Shown here: positions 35,456 through 43,026 of the stretch, piece after piece
Layout: every line of letters begins with the position of its first letter
Numbering within the stretch: the first letter of the stretch is position 1
DNA from: Stenotrophomonas sp. NA06056
Lineage (GTDB): Bacteria > Pseudomonadota > Gammaproteobacteria > Xanthomonadales > Xanthomonadaceae
NCBI RefSeq assembly: GCF_013364355.1
Contig: NZ_CP054931.1
Coordinates: 1,302,001 to 1,366,000, forward strand
Length of the DNA: 64,000 bases
Direction of reading: 5' to 3'
Notes under the pieces: generated by a model
Database searches by the model: none
Told to the model about the DNA's origin: nothing
Seen by the model: only the letters and a program-made list of their open reading frames with translations
Position numbers and translations under genes: made by a program

Positions 35456-35793
35456 ACTTGTTTCGTTGCAGCGATGTCGCTGCCGAGGACGCGCATATTA
35501 CGGACGTAGGACAGGTTCGGCAAGCGTTTTGGAAAAAAACCTTCACATTGGTGTCTGCGAACGGCGGAAGGCACTGCAAGTAGTTGATCCTGCGTTGAGT
35601 CGGCCAGACCGGGATTGCCGGACGCGGAAAACAGCGGCCCGTCGCTGGCGCCAAAGCTGATGGGGCAAGCGATGCAGCGGCGGAATGGGGAAGGCACCGA
35701 TGGAACGCTGTTTTCATGGCGCCCACGGGGGCAGGGCGCGGCGTACTGTCGCGGTTCTCCTCCCCGAAGCTGCCCGCAGCAGAGCCATTGGAC
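35456..35793. other. 338-bp region with no gene
   Basis: It holds the tRNA-Phe promoter (35495-35523) and, near its right end, the unremarkable upstream region of the oxidoreductase gene. No coding sequence with credible start and codon pattern is seen. Confidence 0.6.
35495..35523 (-). promoter_or_regulatory. Promoter of the tRNA-Phe pair
   Basis: On the minus strand TTGCCG (35518-35523) and TAATAT (35495-35500) are spaced by 17 bp. Transcription would start about 33 nt before the first tRNA-Phe. Confidence 0.7.
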
Positions 35794-36813
35794 ATGTCAG
35801 ATTCAACCACCCGCATCGTGCTCGCCTCGCGCCCGCAAGGTGCGCCGGTCGCCGCCAATTTCCGCCTCGAACAGGCGGCTCTGCCAGCGCTGGCACCCGG
35901 CCAGGTGCTGCTGCGCAACCGCTATCTTTCGCTGGATCCATACATGCGCGGACGCATGGATGACGGCCCGTCATACGCACCGCCGGTGGCAGTGGATGCG
36001 GTGATGGAGGGCCAGACCGTGGCCGAAGTGCTGCAGTCGCAGGCGCCTGGCCTGGCGGTGGGCGAACTGGTGCTGGCCCCGGGCGGCTGGCAGACCCATG
36101 CCGTGGTGGCGGCTGATGCGATCAGTCGGCGTCTGGATCCGGCCGGGCTGCCGCTGAGCACGGCGCTGGGCGTGTATGGCATGCCGGGGTTCACCGCGTA
36201 CTCCAGCCTGATCGAAATCGGCAAGCTGCAGCCTGGTGAGACCCTGGTGGTGGCGGCTGCCACGGGACCGGTCGGTGCTACCGTTGCCCAGTTGGCCAAG
36301 CTGCAGGGTGCGCGGGTGGTCGCCATTGCCGGTGGCGAGGCCAAGCGTGCCTACCTGGAGACACTTGGCGTGGATGTGCCACTGGACCATCGCGCCTCCG
36401 ATTTTGCAGCGCAGCTGCGTGCTGCCGTGCCGGATGGCATCGACGTGTATTTCGAGAACGTGGGCGGGCATGTGCTCGATGCCGTGCTGCCGCTGCTCAA
36501 TGATTTCGCGCGCATTCCGGTGTGCGGCACCATCGCCACCTACAACGCCCGCGGCGTCGCGCAGCCTGGACCGGATCGACTGCCGGCGCTGTTCAGCCAG
36601 ATCCTGCGCCAGCGGCTGACCGTGCGTGGCTTCATCGTCCACGACTTCAAGCATCTGTGGCCGGATTTCGAGCGCGACATGCCGCAGTGGCTGCGTGATG
36701 GACGCATCCAGTACCGCGAAGACGTCGTGCAGGGTCTGGAGAGCGCACCGGAAGCCTTCTTTGGCCTGCTGCAGGGGCGCAACTTCGGCAAGCTGGTAGT
36801 GAAGCTGGACTGA
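35794..36813 (+). CDS. NADP-dependent zinc-independent oxidoreductase (MDR, CurA/leukotriene-B4-type)
   Basis: 339 aa. Medium-chain reductase fold with the NADPH-binding A-A-T-G-P-V-G-A-T-V motif near residue 155 and the conserved D-P-Y-M-R-G-R-M segment near 50. The V-Y-F-E-N-V-G-G segment near 225 is typical of the CurA / prostaglandin-reductase-like group, which reduces enal or enone double bonds. The ATG at 35794 (M-S-D-S-T-T-R-I-V-L) is chosen over earlier in-frame starts. Confidence 0.92.
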   Translation: MSDSTTRIVLASRPQGAPVAANFRLEQAALPALAPGQVLLRNRYLSLDPYMRGRMDDGPSYAPPVAVDAVMEGQTVAEVLQSQAPGLAVGELVLAPGGWQTHAVVAADAISRRLDPAGLPLSTALGVYGMPGFTAYSSLIEIGKLQPGETLVVAAATGPVGATVAQLAKLQGARVVAIAGGEAKRAYLETLGVDVPLDHRASDFAAQLRAAVPDGIDVYFENVGGHVLDAVLPLLNDFARIPVCGTIATYNARGVAQPGPDRLPALFSQILRQRLTVRGFIVHDFKHLWPDFERDMPQWLRDGRIQYREDVVQGLESAPEAFFGLLQGRNFGKLVVKLD

Positions 36814-36886
36814 TCGATCGCCGGGCATGGTCCGGCACTGCCGCAAATGGAATGCGCCGATCAAGGTCGGCGGCTACCGGTGCACG

Positions 36887-37729
36887 TCAGCCGTTGGCCG
36901 CCTTCTCCCGGCGCAGCAGTTCGCGCTTGCGCGCCACGCCCCACGCGTAACCGGAAAGATCGCCATCACGGCGCACCACGCGATGGCAGGGCACCGCTAC
37001 CGCCAGCGGGTTGCTTGCGCACGCGCGCGCTACGGCACGGCTCGATCGGGGAGCGCCGATGCGTGCGGCGATATCCGCATATGAGGCGGTCTGCCCGCGC
37101 GGGATCTGCTGCAGCGCTTGCCAGACCCGTTGCTGGAATGCGGTGCCACGGATATCCAGTGGCAATGTGGCGCCACGTGAAGGATCCTCCACCAGGCCGA
37201 CTACCTGCGCCACCAACTTTTCGTAGCCACTGTCGGCACCCACCAGCTCCGCCTGGCGGAAGCGTTGCTGCAACGACTGCAGCAGCCTTTCAGGATCATC
37301 GCCGAGCAGGATCGCAACCACACCGGTCGCACTGCTGGCCACCAGTACGCTGCCCAGCGAGCTTTCGGCAAGCGCGAAATGGATGACTTCGCCGCGGCCG
37401 CCAGCACGCCACTGCTTCGGGGTCATGCCCAACAGTCGTGGTGCGTTCTCGTAGAAGCGCCCACTGGAGCCGAAACCGGCATCGTGGAAGGCATCGGTGA
37501 TGCGCTCCTGCTGCTGCAGTCCGACACGCAGGCGGTCAGCGCGCAACGCGGCGGCGTACTGTTTCGGCGTCAGTCCGGTCGCCTGCTTGAACAGGCGGTG
37601 CAGCCGGGTCGGGCTGCAGCCGGCGATCCCGGCCAGTTCCTGCAGAGAGGGTTCTTCAAGGCTGGCCTGCAGATGGCGGCAGACCCGTTCGACGCGGGCA
37701 TCGATAGCAGTGGTGGCGGTGCTGTCCAT
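36887..37729 (-). CDS. Ada-like protein lacking the N-terminal zinc domain
   Basis: 280 aa. Residues about 12-110 are an AraC/XylS helix-turn-helix domain, and 120-280 an O6-alkylguanine-DNA alkyltransferase with catalytic Cys248 in P-C-H-R-V-V. Classical E. coli Ada (354 aa) has an extra N-terminal domain with the Cys that takes methyl groups from phosphotriesters; it is absent here and no fragment lies upstream. So activation by methyl transfer may differ. It is divergent from the SDR gene with an inverted repeat between them. Confidence 0.9.
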   Translation of the reverse strand: MDSTATTAIDARVERVCRHLQASLEEPSLQELAGIAGCSPTRLHRLFKQATGLTPKQYAAALRADRLRVGLQQQERITDAFHDAGFGSSGRFYENAPRLLGMTPKQWRAGGRGEVIHFALAESSLGSVLVASSATGVVAILLGDDPERLLQSLQQRFRQAELVGADSGYEKLVAQVVGLVEDPSRGATLPLDIRGTAFQQRVWQALQQIPRGQTASYADIAARIGAPRSSRAVARACASNPLAVAVPCHRVVRRDGDLSGYAWGVARKRELLRREKAANG

Positions 37730-37762
37730 GGCCGGATTCTGGCATGTGCCGGTTCTGGAGAA

Positions 37763-37804
37763 ACTCCGTTTCCTGCACCCGACAGCCATGCCCGGAAACG
37801 GAGT
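37763..37804. promoter_or_regulatory. Divergent-promoter inverted repeat
   Basis: ACTCCGTTTCC (37763-37773) and GGAAACGGAGT (37794-37804), perfect 11-bp arms, 20 bp apart. It lies 34 bp from the Ada-like start and 58 bp from the SDR start. The spacing would fit two half-sites for the AraC-type domain of the Ada-like protein. Confidence 0.6.
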
Positions 37805-37861
37805 GTCGGCAGGCCTGCAGCACGGCATCGTGGAGGCTACTTCACAGCAGGTACTACGGAC

Positions 37862-38623
37862 ATGCGCCTGAACAACAAGATCGCCCTTATCACCGGTGCC
37901 AGCGCTGGCATTGGCCGCGCCAGCGCGCTGCGCTTTGCCGCCGAAGGGGCCAAGCTGGTACTCAACGCGCGGCGGCCGCAGCCGCTGCACGATCTGGCCG
38001 AGCAGATCCGCGCCGCTGGTCACGAGGTGGTGGTGCACGCTGCCGACATTGCCGATCCGGGTACGGCGCAGGCGCTGGTGGACCTGGCGCAACAATCATT
38101 CGGCGGCCTGGACATCGCGCTCAACAATGCCGGCATGCTTGGCCCGGGCGCGCCAGTGGCGGAGTATCCGATGGATGCCTGGCGCGATGTGATGGCGACC
38201 AACCTCGATGCCGCCTTCCATGCGGCGCGTGCGCAGTTGCCGGCAGTGCTGGCACGCGGAGGGGGTTCGCTGGTATTCGTCGGCACGTTCGTCGGCCACA
38301 CCGTGGGATTTCCGGGCATGGCGGCCTACGCGTCGAGCAAGGCCGGGCTGATCGGCCTCAGCCAGGTGATTGCCGCCGAGTACGGCGCACGTGGCGTGCG
38401 CAGCAACGTGCTGCTGCCCGGTGGTACCGATACCGAGATGGGTCGGCAGGCCGCGCCGACCGGCGATGCGCGTGATTTCGTGAGCTCGCTGCACGCATTG
38501 AAACGCATGGCCAAGCCGGAAGAGATCGCCAACGCGGCCCTGTTCCTGGCCAGTGATGAAAGCAGCTTCGTCACCGGTACCGCGATGCGTGTGGAGGGTG
38601 GGGTGTCGATCACCCGAACCTGA
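37862..38623 (+). CDS. Short-chain dehydrogenase/reductase
   Basis: 253 aa, classical SDR. The N-terminal T-G-A-S-A-G-I-G motif (11-18), N-N-A-G (about 90-93) and Y-A-S-S-K active site (about 155-159) are intact. It ends with V-E-G-G-V-S-I-T. The substrate is unknown. It is divergent from the Ada-like gene and shares its control region, so it may belong to the alkylation response, which would be unusual. Confidence 0.92.
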   Translation: MRLNNKIALITGASAGIGRASALRFAAEGAKLVLNARRPQPLHDLAEQIRAAGHEVVVHAADIADPGTAQALVDLAQQSFGGLDIALNNAGMLGPGAPVAEYPMDAWRDVMATNLDAAFHAARAQLPAVLARGGGSLVFVGTFVGHTVGFPGMAAYASSKAGLIGLSQVIAAEYGARGVRSNVLLPGGTDTEMGRQAAPTGDARDFVSSLHALKRMAKPEEIANAALFLASDESSFVTGTAMRVEGGVSITRT

Positions 38624-38859
38624 CCGCGATCACTGGCGCGAGGCGTACAGGATGGCGATCACAACGCCATGCGGCTGCTGGGGCTGGCTTTCGGGCAAGC
38701 CCCGTGCAGTGCATGCGGCCGGATGTCCAGCGTGCGCAGTTGCGTTGGGGGCTGAGGCGGGCGGGCTGCACATCGCGTTCGCATGCCGATGACCTGCGGA
38801 CTACCCGGCAACCTCTAGCGTGGCATCAGGGCTGGCTTCCGCCAGCGCAGGAGCGACCG

Positions 38860-39033
38860 ATGAGCGAACGCGACAAAGACAAGGGCGACCCGAAGCAGGG
38901 CATTCAGGAAAGCCGCCAGGACAGGAAGCAGGACGAGGTGGCCAAACAACGGCCGGGCCAGCGCGATCAACAGGTGCGCGATGCGCATTCGCGCAGCCCG
39001 CAGCGCAAAGAGGGCGATGAAGATCCCGCCTGA
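38860..39033 (+). CDS. Small highly charged hypothetical protein
   Basis: 57 aa, M-S-E-R-D-K-D-K-G-D-P-K-Q-G, with about half of the residues charged (Asp/Glu/Lys/Arg) and many Gln. AGGAG 7 nt before the ATG is a good ribosome binding site. Probably intrinsically disordered; possibly a stress-related protein, but this is inference. The 236 bp upstream (38624-38859) show no gene. Confidence 0.65.
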   Translation: MSERDKDKGDPKQGIQESRQDRKQDEVAKQRPGQRDQQVRDAHSRSPQRKEGDEDPA

Positions 39034-39042
39034 GTTGCCGCT

Positions 39043-39081
39043 GAAAAGAAAAAACCCGCAGATCACAGAGATCTACGGGTT
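39043..39081 (-). terminator. Terminator after tRNA-Ala
   Basis: An 11-bp stem with one mismatch (AACCCGTAGAT / ATCTGCGGGTT) and a T-run on the minus strand. Confidence 0.8.
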
Positions 39082-39092
39082 CTTCCGGATAG

Positions 39093-39168
<76 letters not shown>

Positions 39169-39221
39169 ATGGGTGGTGTTGCATCCCGTGGGCAGCGGAG
39201 CTGGCGCCACGTGACGGCCCT

Positions 39222-39250
39222 AGCATAGCGCTGGCCGGTGCCGGCTGCAA
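39222..39250 (-). promoter_or_regulatory. Promoter of tRNA-Ala
   Basis: On the minus strand TTGCAG (39245-39250) and TATGCT (39222-39227), spaced by 17 bp, about 54 bp upstream of the tRNA. Confidence 0.65.
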
Positions 39251-39303
39251 AGGGGCGGCCCGGACGCAACGGCGCAGGTGCTCTGCGCCGTTGCGGGTCT
39301 GCC

Positions 39304-40218
39304 TCAGGGCAGCAGGGCGACCGCGCGCTGGATCGCGATGTCGGTCGCAGCCGACACGCCATGCAGGTGGATGCAGGCGTGGATCATCCCCGGCAGGCGC
39401 TCCAGCGCGCAGTCCACGCCTGCGCCCCGCAGCTGCGCGGCGTACTGTTCAGCTTCGTCGCGCAGCGGGTCGAACTCACAGCTCAGTACCGTGGCTGCCG
39501 GCAGCCCGCGTAGATCTGGGGCGTGCAGGGGCGAAGCGAGCGGCTGCCGGCGGTCACCGTCGCCCAGGTAAGCCTGCCAGCAGCGCTGCATCAGTTCGGC
39601 GCTGAGGTAGTAGCCGTCGGCGAACTCGCGATAGGAACTGCTGGCCATGGTGGCATCCAATGCCGGGTACAGCAGCAGTTGATGCGATGGCAACGGCAGT
39701 CCCTGATCGCGCAGCAGCAGGCAGCACGCGGCGGCGAGATTGCCGCCGGCACTGTCGCCACCGATGCGCAGACGCGCTGGATCAAGGCCCAGGGCTGTGG
39801 CATTGGCCTGCAGCCACAGCCACGCGTCTGCGACGTCGTGCAGCGGCGTCGGGAACGGATGCTCCGGGGCCAGCCGATAACCGACGGCAGCGATGACATG
39901 GCCGCTGGCATTGGCCAAGGCCCGGCAAGGGCCGTCATAGACCGCCAGCGAGCACTGGAACCAGCCACCGCCGTGGGCGAACAACAGGGCAGGGCGCGGG
40001 TCCGTACTGATGGCTGCGGGCGTGTACAGGCGCACGACCAGCGCATGGCCGTCGCGCGCGCTGATGACGTGCTCCACGACATGCGATACCGCCTCGGTGG
40101 CACCCTGCAGCGTGGGCAGCGCCTGCTCACTGAGTGCGCGCAGTTCCAGCAGGTCGTCTGGCAATGGTTGCGCCGCCACCGCATCCACGAACGACTGCAA
40201 CGCAGGTTCAAGCGGCAT
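39304..40218 (-). CDS. Alpha/beta hydrolase, hormone-sensitive-lipase family
   Basis: 304 aa. Oxyanion-hole motif H-G-G-G-W near residue 80 and nucleophile motif G-D-S-A-G-G near 153, the HSL esterase signature. The acid Asp lies in E-F-D-P-L-R-D and the His in G-M-I-H-A. It is a probable carboxylesterase. It overlaps the upstream hydrolase gene by 11 bp, so the two are translationally linked. Confidence 0.92.
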   Translation of the reverse strand: MPLEPALQSFVDAVAAQPLPDDLLELRALSEQALPTLQGATEAVSHVVEHVISARDGHALVVRLYTPAAISTDPRPALLFAHGGGWFQCSLAVYDGPCRALANASGHVIAAVGYRLAPEHPFPTPLHDVADAWLWLQANATALGLDPARLRIGGDSAGGNLAAACCLLLRDQGLPLPSHQLLLYPALDATMASSSYREFADGYYLSAELMQRCWQAYLGDGDRRQPLASPLHAPDLRGLPAATVLSCEFDPLRDEAEQYAAQLRGAGVDCALERLPGMIHACIHLHGVSAATDIAIQRAVALLP

Positions 40219-41101
40219 GGCCAGCCTCCTGCAGGAACGGTAGCAGCTGGGCGAGGAACGCCTGCGGTGCTTCTTCCATGATGAAGTGACCGCAGCCCGG
40301 AACGACGCTGCCGCGCAGGTCGTCGGCGTGCGGCTGCAGGGTCAGCATCGGTGCGTTGCCGGTAGCGTGCTCGGCGCCGATGGCCAGCACCGGCATCGTC
40401 AACCGGCGTTGTGCGCGGAGCTGGTTCTGGCGGATGGTTTCCGGAATCGCGCGGTACCAGGCAAACCCTGCACGCAACGCACCAGGGCGGCTGTAGGCGG
40501 CGATGTAGGTCTCGCTGGCCACGGTATCGCGCCGGTACGACCAGCGGTCGAACATGAAGTCCAGGTAGGCACGTTCGCGACCCGTGATGAGGGCCTCGGG
40601 CAGGTCGGCGACCTGGTTGAACATGAAGTGCCACAGGAAGATGTTGTCAGCCGGTGCGGCGAAGATACCCGGCTCAGGTGCCAGCCCGGGAATCACCGCC
40701 TCGGTCACAGCCAGGCGCTGTACCGCCTGCGGCTGGTCGCTGGCCAATGCATAGGCAATCCACATGCCGATGTCATGGCCGACCACCTGGTAACGCTCGT
40801 GGCCCAAGGCCTGCATGGTCTGGTGCAGTACCGCGGCGGCACTGCCGGTGTCGTAGCCATGCGCGGGACGATCGGATTCGCCGATGCCGGGTGGGTCGAC
40901 CGCGATCGCTTCAAAACCAGCCTCGGCGAGGGCATGCAGCACGTGGCGCCAGGCATACCAGGTCTGCGGCCAGCCCGGGATCAACAGTACCGGTTGACCG
41001 CTGCCGGCGGATACGCAATGCACGCGTTGGCCGTCGATGCGCAGGTAATGGTGGCGCAGGGTATCGTCGCCGGCGGTACCAGCGGTGGGGAGGTTCGTCA
41101 T
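40208..41101 (-). CDS. Alpha/beta hydrolase, epoxide-hydrolase type
   Basis: 297 aa. The nucleophile elbow reads V-G-H-D-I-G-M, with Asp as nucleophile, typical of epoxide hydrolases and haloalkane dehalogenases. The oxyanion motif is P-G-W-P-Q-T and the final His lies in P-G-C-G-H-F-I-M-E-E. I chose the ATG at 41101 (M-T-N-L-P-T). It belongs to the isomerase-hydrolase-hydrolase operon, controlled by the divergent TetR gene. Confidence 0.9.
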   Translation of the reverse strand: MTNLPTAGTAGDDTLRHHYLRIDGQRVHCVSAGSGQPVLLIPGWPQTWYAWRHVLHALAEAGFEAIAVDPPGIGESDRPAHGYDTGSAAAVLHQTMQALGHERYQVVGHDIGMWIAYALASDQPQAVQRLAVTEAVIPGLAPEPGIFAAPADNIFLWHFMFNQVADLPEALITGRERAYLDFMFDRWSYRRDTVASETYIAAYSRPGALRAGFAWYRAIPETIRQNQLRAQRRLTMPVLAIGAEHATGNAPMLTLQPHADDLRGSVVPGCGHFIMEEAPQAFLAQLLPFLQEAGHAA

Positions 41102-41121
41102 GGGAATGTTCCTGTGGGGGC

Positions 41122-42177
41122 TCAGGCGATGCCGAGCATGTGCTGCATCTGGGCGCTGCTGATCGGCGCGCCGGCGAAGTCGTCGAAGATCTTGTCGGTG
41201 ACCGGGATGATGTGGTCGCGGATGAAGGCAGCACCTTCGCGCGCGCCGGCCTCCTGGTCCTTCAGGCAGCACTCCCACTCCAGCGTCGCCCAGCCGGCGT
41301 AGTCGTACTGCGCCAGCTTGGAGAAGATCGACCTGAAATCGACCTGGCCATCGCCCAGCGAGCGGAAGCGGCCGGCGCGTTCGGTCCAGTCAGCGTAGCC
41401 ACCGTAGATGCCCTGGCGGCCAGTGGGGCGGAACTCCGCGTCCTTGACATGGAACATGCGGACCAGCGGATGGTAGATGTCCAGGAACTGCAGGTAATCC
41501 AGCTGCTGCAGCACGAGGTGGCTGGGATCGAACAGGATGCGGCAGCGCTCGTGCTGGCCTACGCGCTCGAAGAAGCGTTCAAAGCTGGTGCCGTCGTGCA
41601 GGTCTTCGCTGGGATGGATCTCGTAGCAGAGGTTGATGCCGTTGTCCTCGCAGGTATCGAGGATCGGCCGCCAGCGACGCGCCAGCTCATCGAACGCGGT
41701 ATCGATCAGGCCCGGCGGGCGCTGCGGGAACGGGAACAGATACGGCCAGGCGAATGAGCCGGAGAAGGTGCCCATGTCCTGCAGACCGAGCCGGCGCGAG
41801 GCGCGGGCGGCCAGATGCAGCTGCTGCTGCGCCCATTCGCTGCGTGCCTGCGGATTGCCACGCAGCGCTTCCGGGGCAAAGCCATCGCACAGTTCATCGT
41901 AGGCCGGATGTACCGCCACCAGCTGGCCCAGGATGTGGGTGGTCAGCTCGCTGACCTGCAGGCCGTGCTCGGCCAGGGTGCCGCGGATGTCATCGCAGTA
42001 GTCCTGGCTGTCGGCAGCGGTGGCCAGGTCGAACAGGCGCGCATCCCATGCCGGAATCTGCAGGGCCTTGAAGCCATGGCCGGCCGCCCAGGCAGCGATG
42101 CCGGACAGGCTGTTGAACGGCGCTTGGTCGCCAGCGAACTGCGCCAGATGCAGGCTGGGGCCTTTGAGGGTTTGCAT
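41122..42177 (-). CDS. Sugar phosphate isomerase/epimerase family protein
   Basis: 351 aa. Xylose-isomerase-like TIM barrel (AP_endonuc_2). Metal-binding residues are expected in C-Y-E-I-H-P-S-E-D near 184 and F-D-P-S-H near 220, with H-V-K-D-A-E near 250. It begins M-Q-T-L-K-G-P-S at 42177. Genes of this type isomerise sugars or hydroxy-acids. It heads an operon with two alpha/beta hydrolases, downstream of a perfect TTTGTCG-GT-CGACAAA operator. Confidence 0.9.
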   Translation of the reverse strand: MQTLKGPSLHLAQFAGDQAPFNSLSGIAAWAAGHGFKALQIPAWDARLFDLATAADSQDYCDDIRGTLAEHGLQVSELTTHILGQLVAVHPAYDELCDGFAPEALRGNPQARSEWAQQQLHLAARASRRLGLQDMGTFSGSFAWPYLFPFPQRPPGLIDTAFDELARRWRPILDTCEDNGINLCYEIHPSEDLHDGTSFERFFERVGQHERCRILFDPSHLVLQQLDYLQFLDIYHPLVRMFHVKDAEFRPTGRQGIYGGYADWTERAGRFRSLGDGQVDFRSIFSKLAQYDYAGWATLEWECCLKDQEAGAREGAAFIRDHIIPVTDKIFDDFAGAPISSAQMQHMLGIA

Positions 42178-42192
42178 GTGTTTCTCCAATTG

Positions 42193-42208
42193 TTTGTCGG
42201 TCGACAAA
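42193..42208. promoter_or_regulatory. TetR operator, divergent control region
   Basis: TTTGTCGGTCGACAAA, perfect 7-bp arms with a GT centre, 16 bp upstream of the isomerase start and 71 bp upstream of the TetR gene. It is well placed to control the isomerase-hydrolase operon and perhaps the regulator itself. Confidence 0.75.
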
Positions 42209-42278
42209 GAATAGGTGCGTGCATCGGAATGGTCAACACCCGCGCTACACTGCGCGCCTCAGAACGGCAGGCAGGCAG

Positions 42279-42869
42279 ATGGCAGGGCGACCGCGCGAAT
42301 TCGACAGGGACCAGGCGTTGCGCAAGGCGATGCTGTTGTTCTGGCAGCACGGCTATGAGGGCACCTCGATGTCGGCCCTGGTCGAAGCGCTTGGCATTGC
42401 CTCGGCGCGCATCTACGCCGCGTTCGGCAGCAAGGAGCAGTTGTTCCGCGAAGCGGTGGCGCTGTACGAGGAAGGCGAGGGTGGCTTCGCGCCGCGTGCG
42501 CTGGAGCAGGCGTCACTGCGCGATGCGATCGGCAGCATGCTGCGTGATGCCGTACTGACCTACACCCGTCGGGGTCGTCCGCATGGCTGCCTGGTGGTGT
42601 CCTCGGCCAGCAGCGTGTCACCGGATGGCGAAGGCGTACGCGACTGGCTGGCCAGCCATCGGCGCCAGCGCACGGCGGCGATCATCGCGCGGCTGCAGCA
42701 GGCGCAGGCGGCCGGCGAGCTGGCGGCCGATCTGTCGGTACAGGCGCTGGGCGATCATTTCGCCACGGTGCTGCATGGCATTTCGGTGCAGGCGCGTGAC
42801 GGCATCAGCCGTGACCGGCTGTTGGCGATGGTCGAGGTGGCTCTCGCACCGTTGCCTCAGCACGGCTGA
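42279..42869 (+). CDS. TetR-family regulator
   Basis: 196 aa. HTH at about 8-52 (M-S-A-L-V-E-A-L-G-I-A-S-A-R-I-Y-A-A-F-G-S-K). The C-terminal half matches the TetR_C domain seen with AcrR/YxaF-like regulators (C-L-V-V-S-S-A). It is divergent from the isomerase operon and probably represses it through the 42193-42208 palindrome. Start ATG 42279. Confidence 0.92.
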   Translation: MAGRPREFDRDQALRKAMLLFWQHGYEGTSMSALVEALGIASARIYAAFGSKEQLFREAVALYEEGEGGFAPRALEQASLRDAIGSMLRDAVLTYTRRGRPHGCLVVSSASSVSPDGEGVRDWLASHRRQRTAAIIARLQQAQAAGELAADLSVQALGDHFATVLHGISVQARDGISRDRLLAMVEVALAPLPQHG

Positions 42870-42926
42870 GAGAGGCTGGACTGTGCCGAAAACGGCTTGA
42901 TGCCCCGGTTGTCCACCGGCGCAACG

Positions 42927-42941
42927 AAATTGTAACAATTT
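42927..42941. promoter_or_regulatory. 15-bp palindrome upstream of the TonB receptor
   Basis: AAATTGTAACAATTT, a perfect palindrome with A at the centre, 86 bp before the receptor start. It could be a transcription-factor site. Confidence 0.5.
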
Positions 42942-43026
42942 GGAGGATAATGGCCGCTTGCGCAGTTTTCCTCCCAATTGCCGCCCGGTCAGCGCAGGCC
43001 GCACGGACGCCTCCTCAGAGCTTTCG

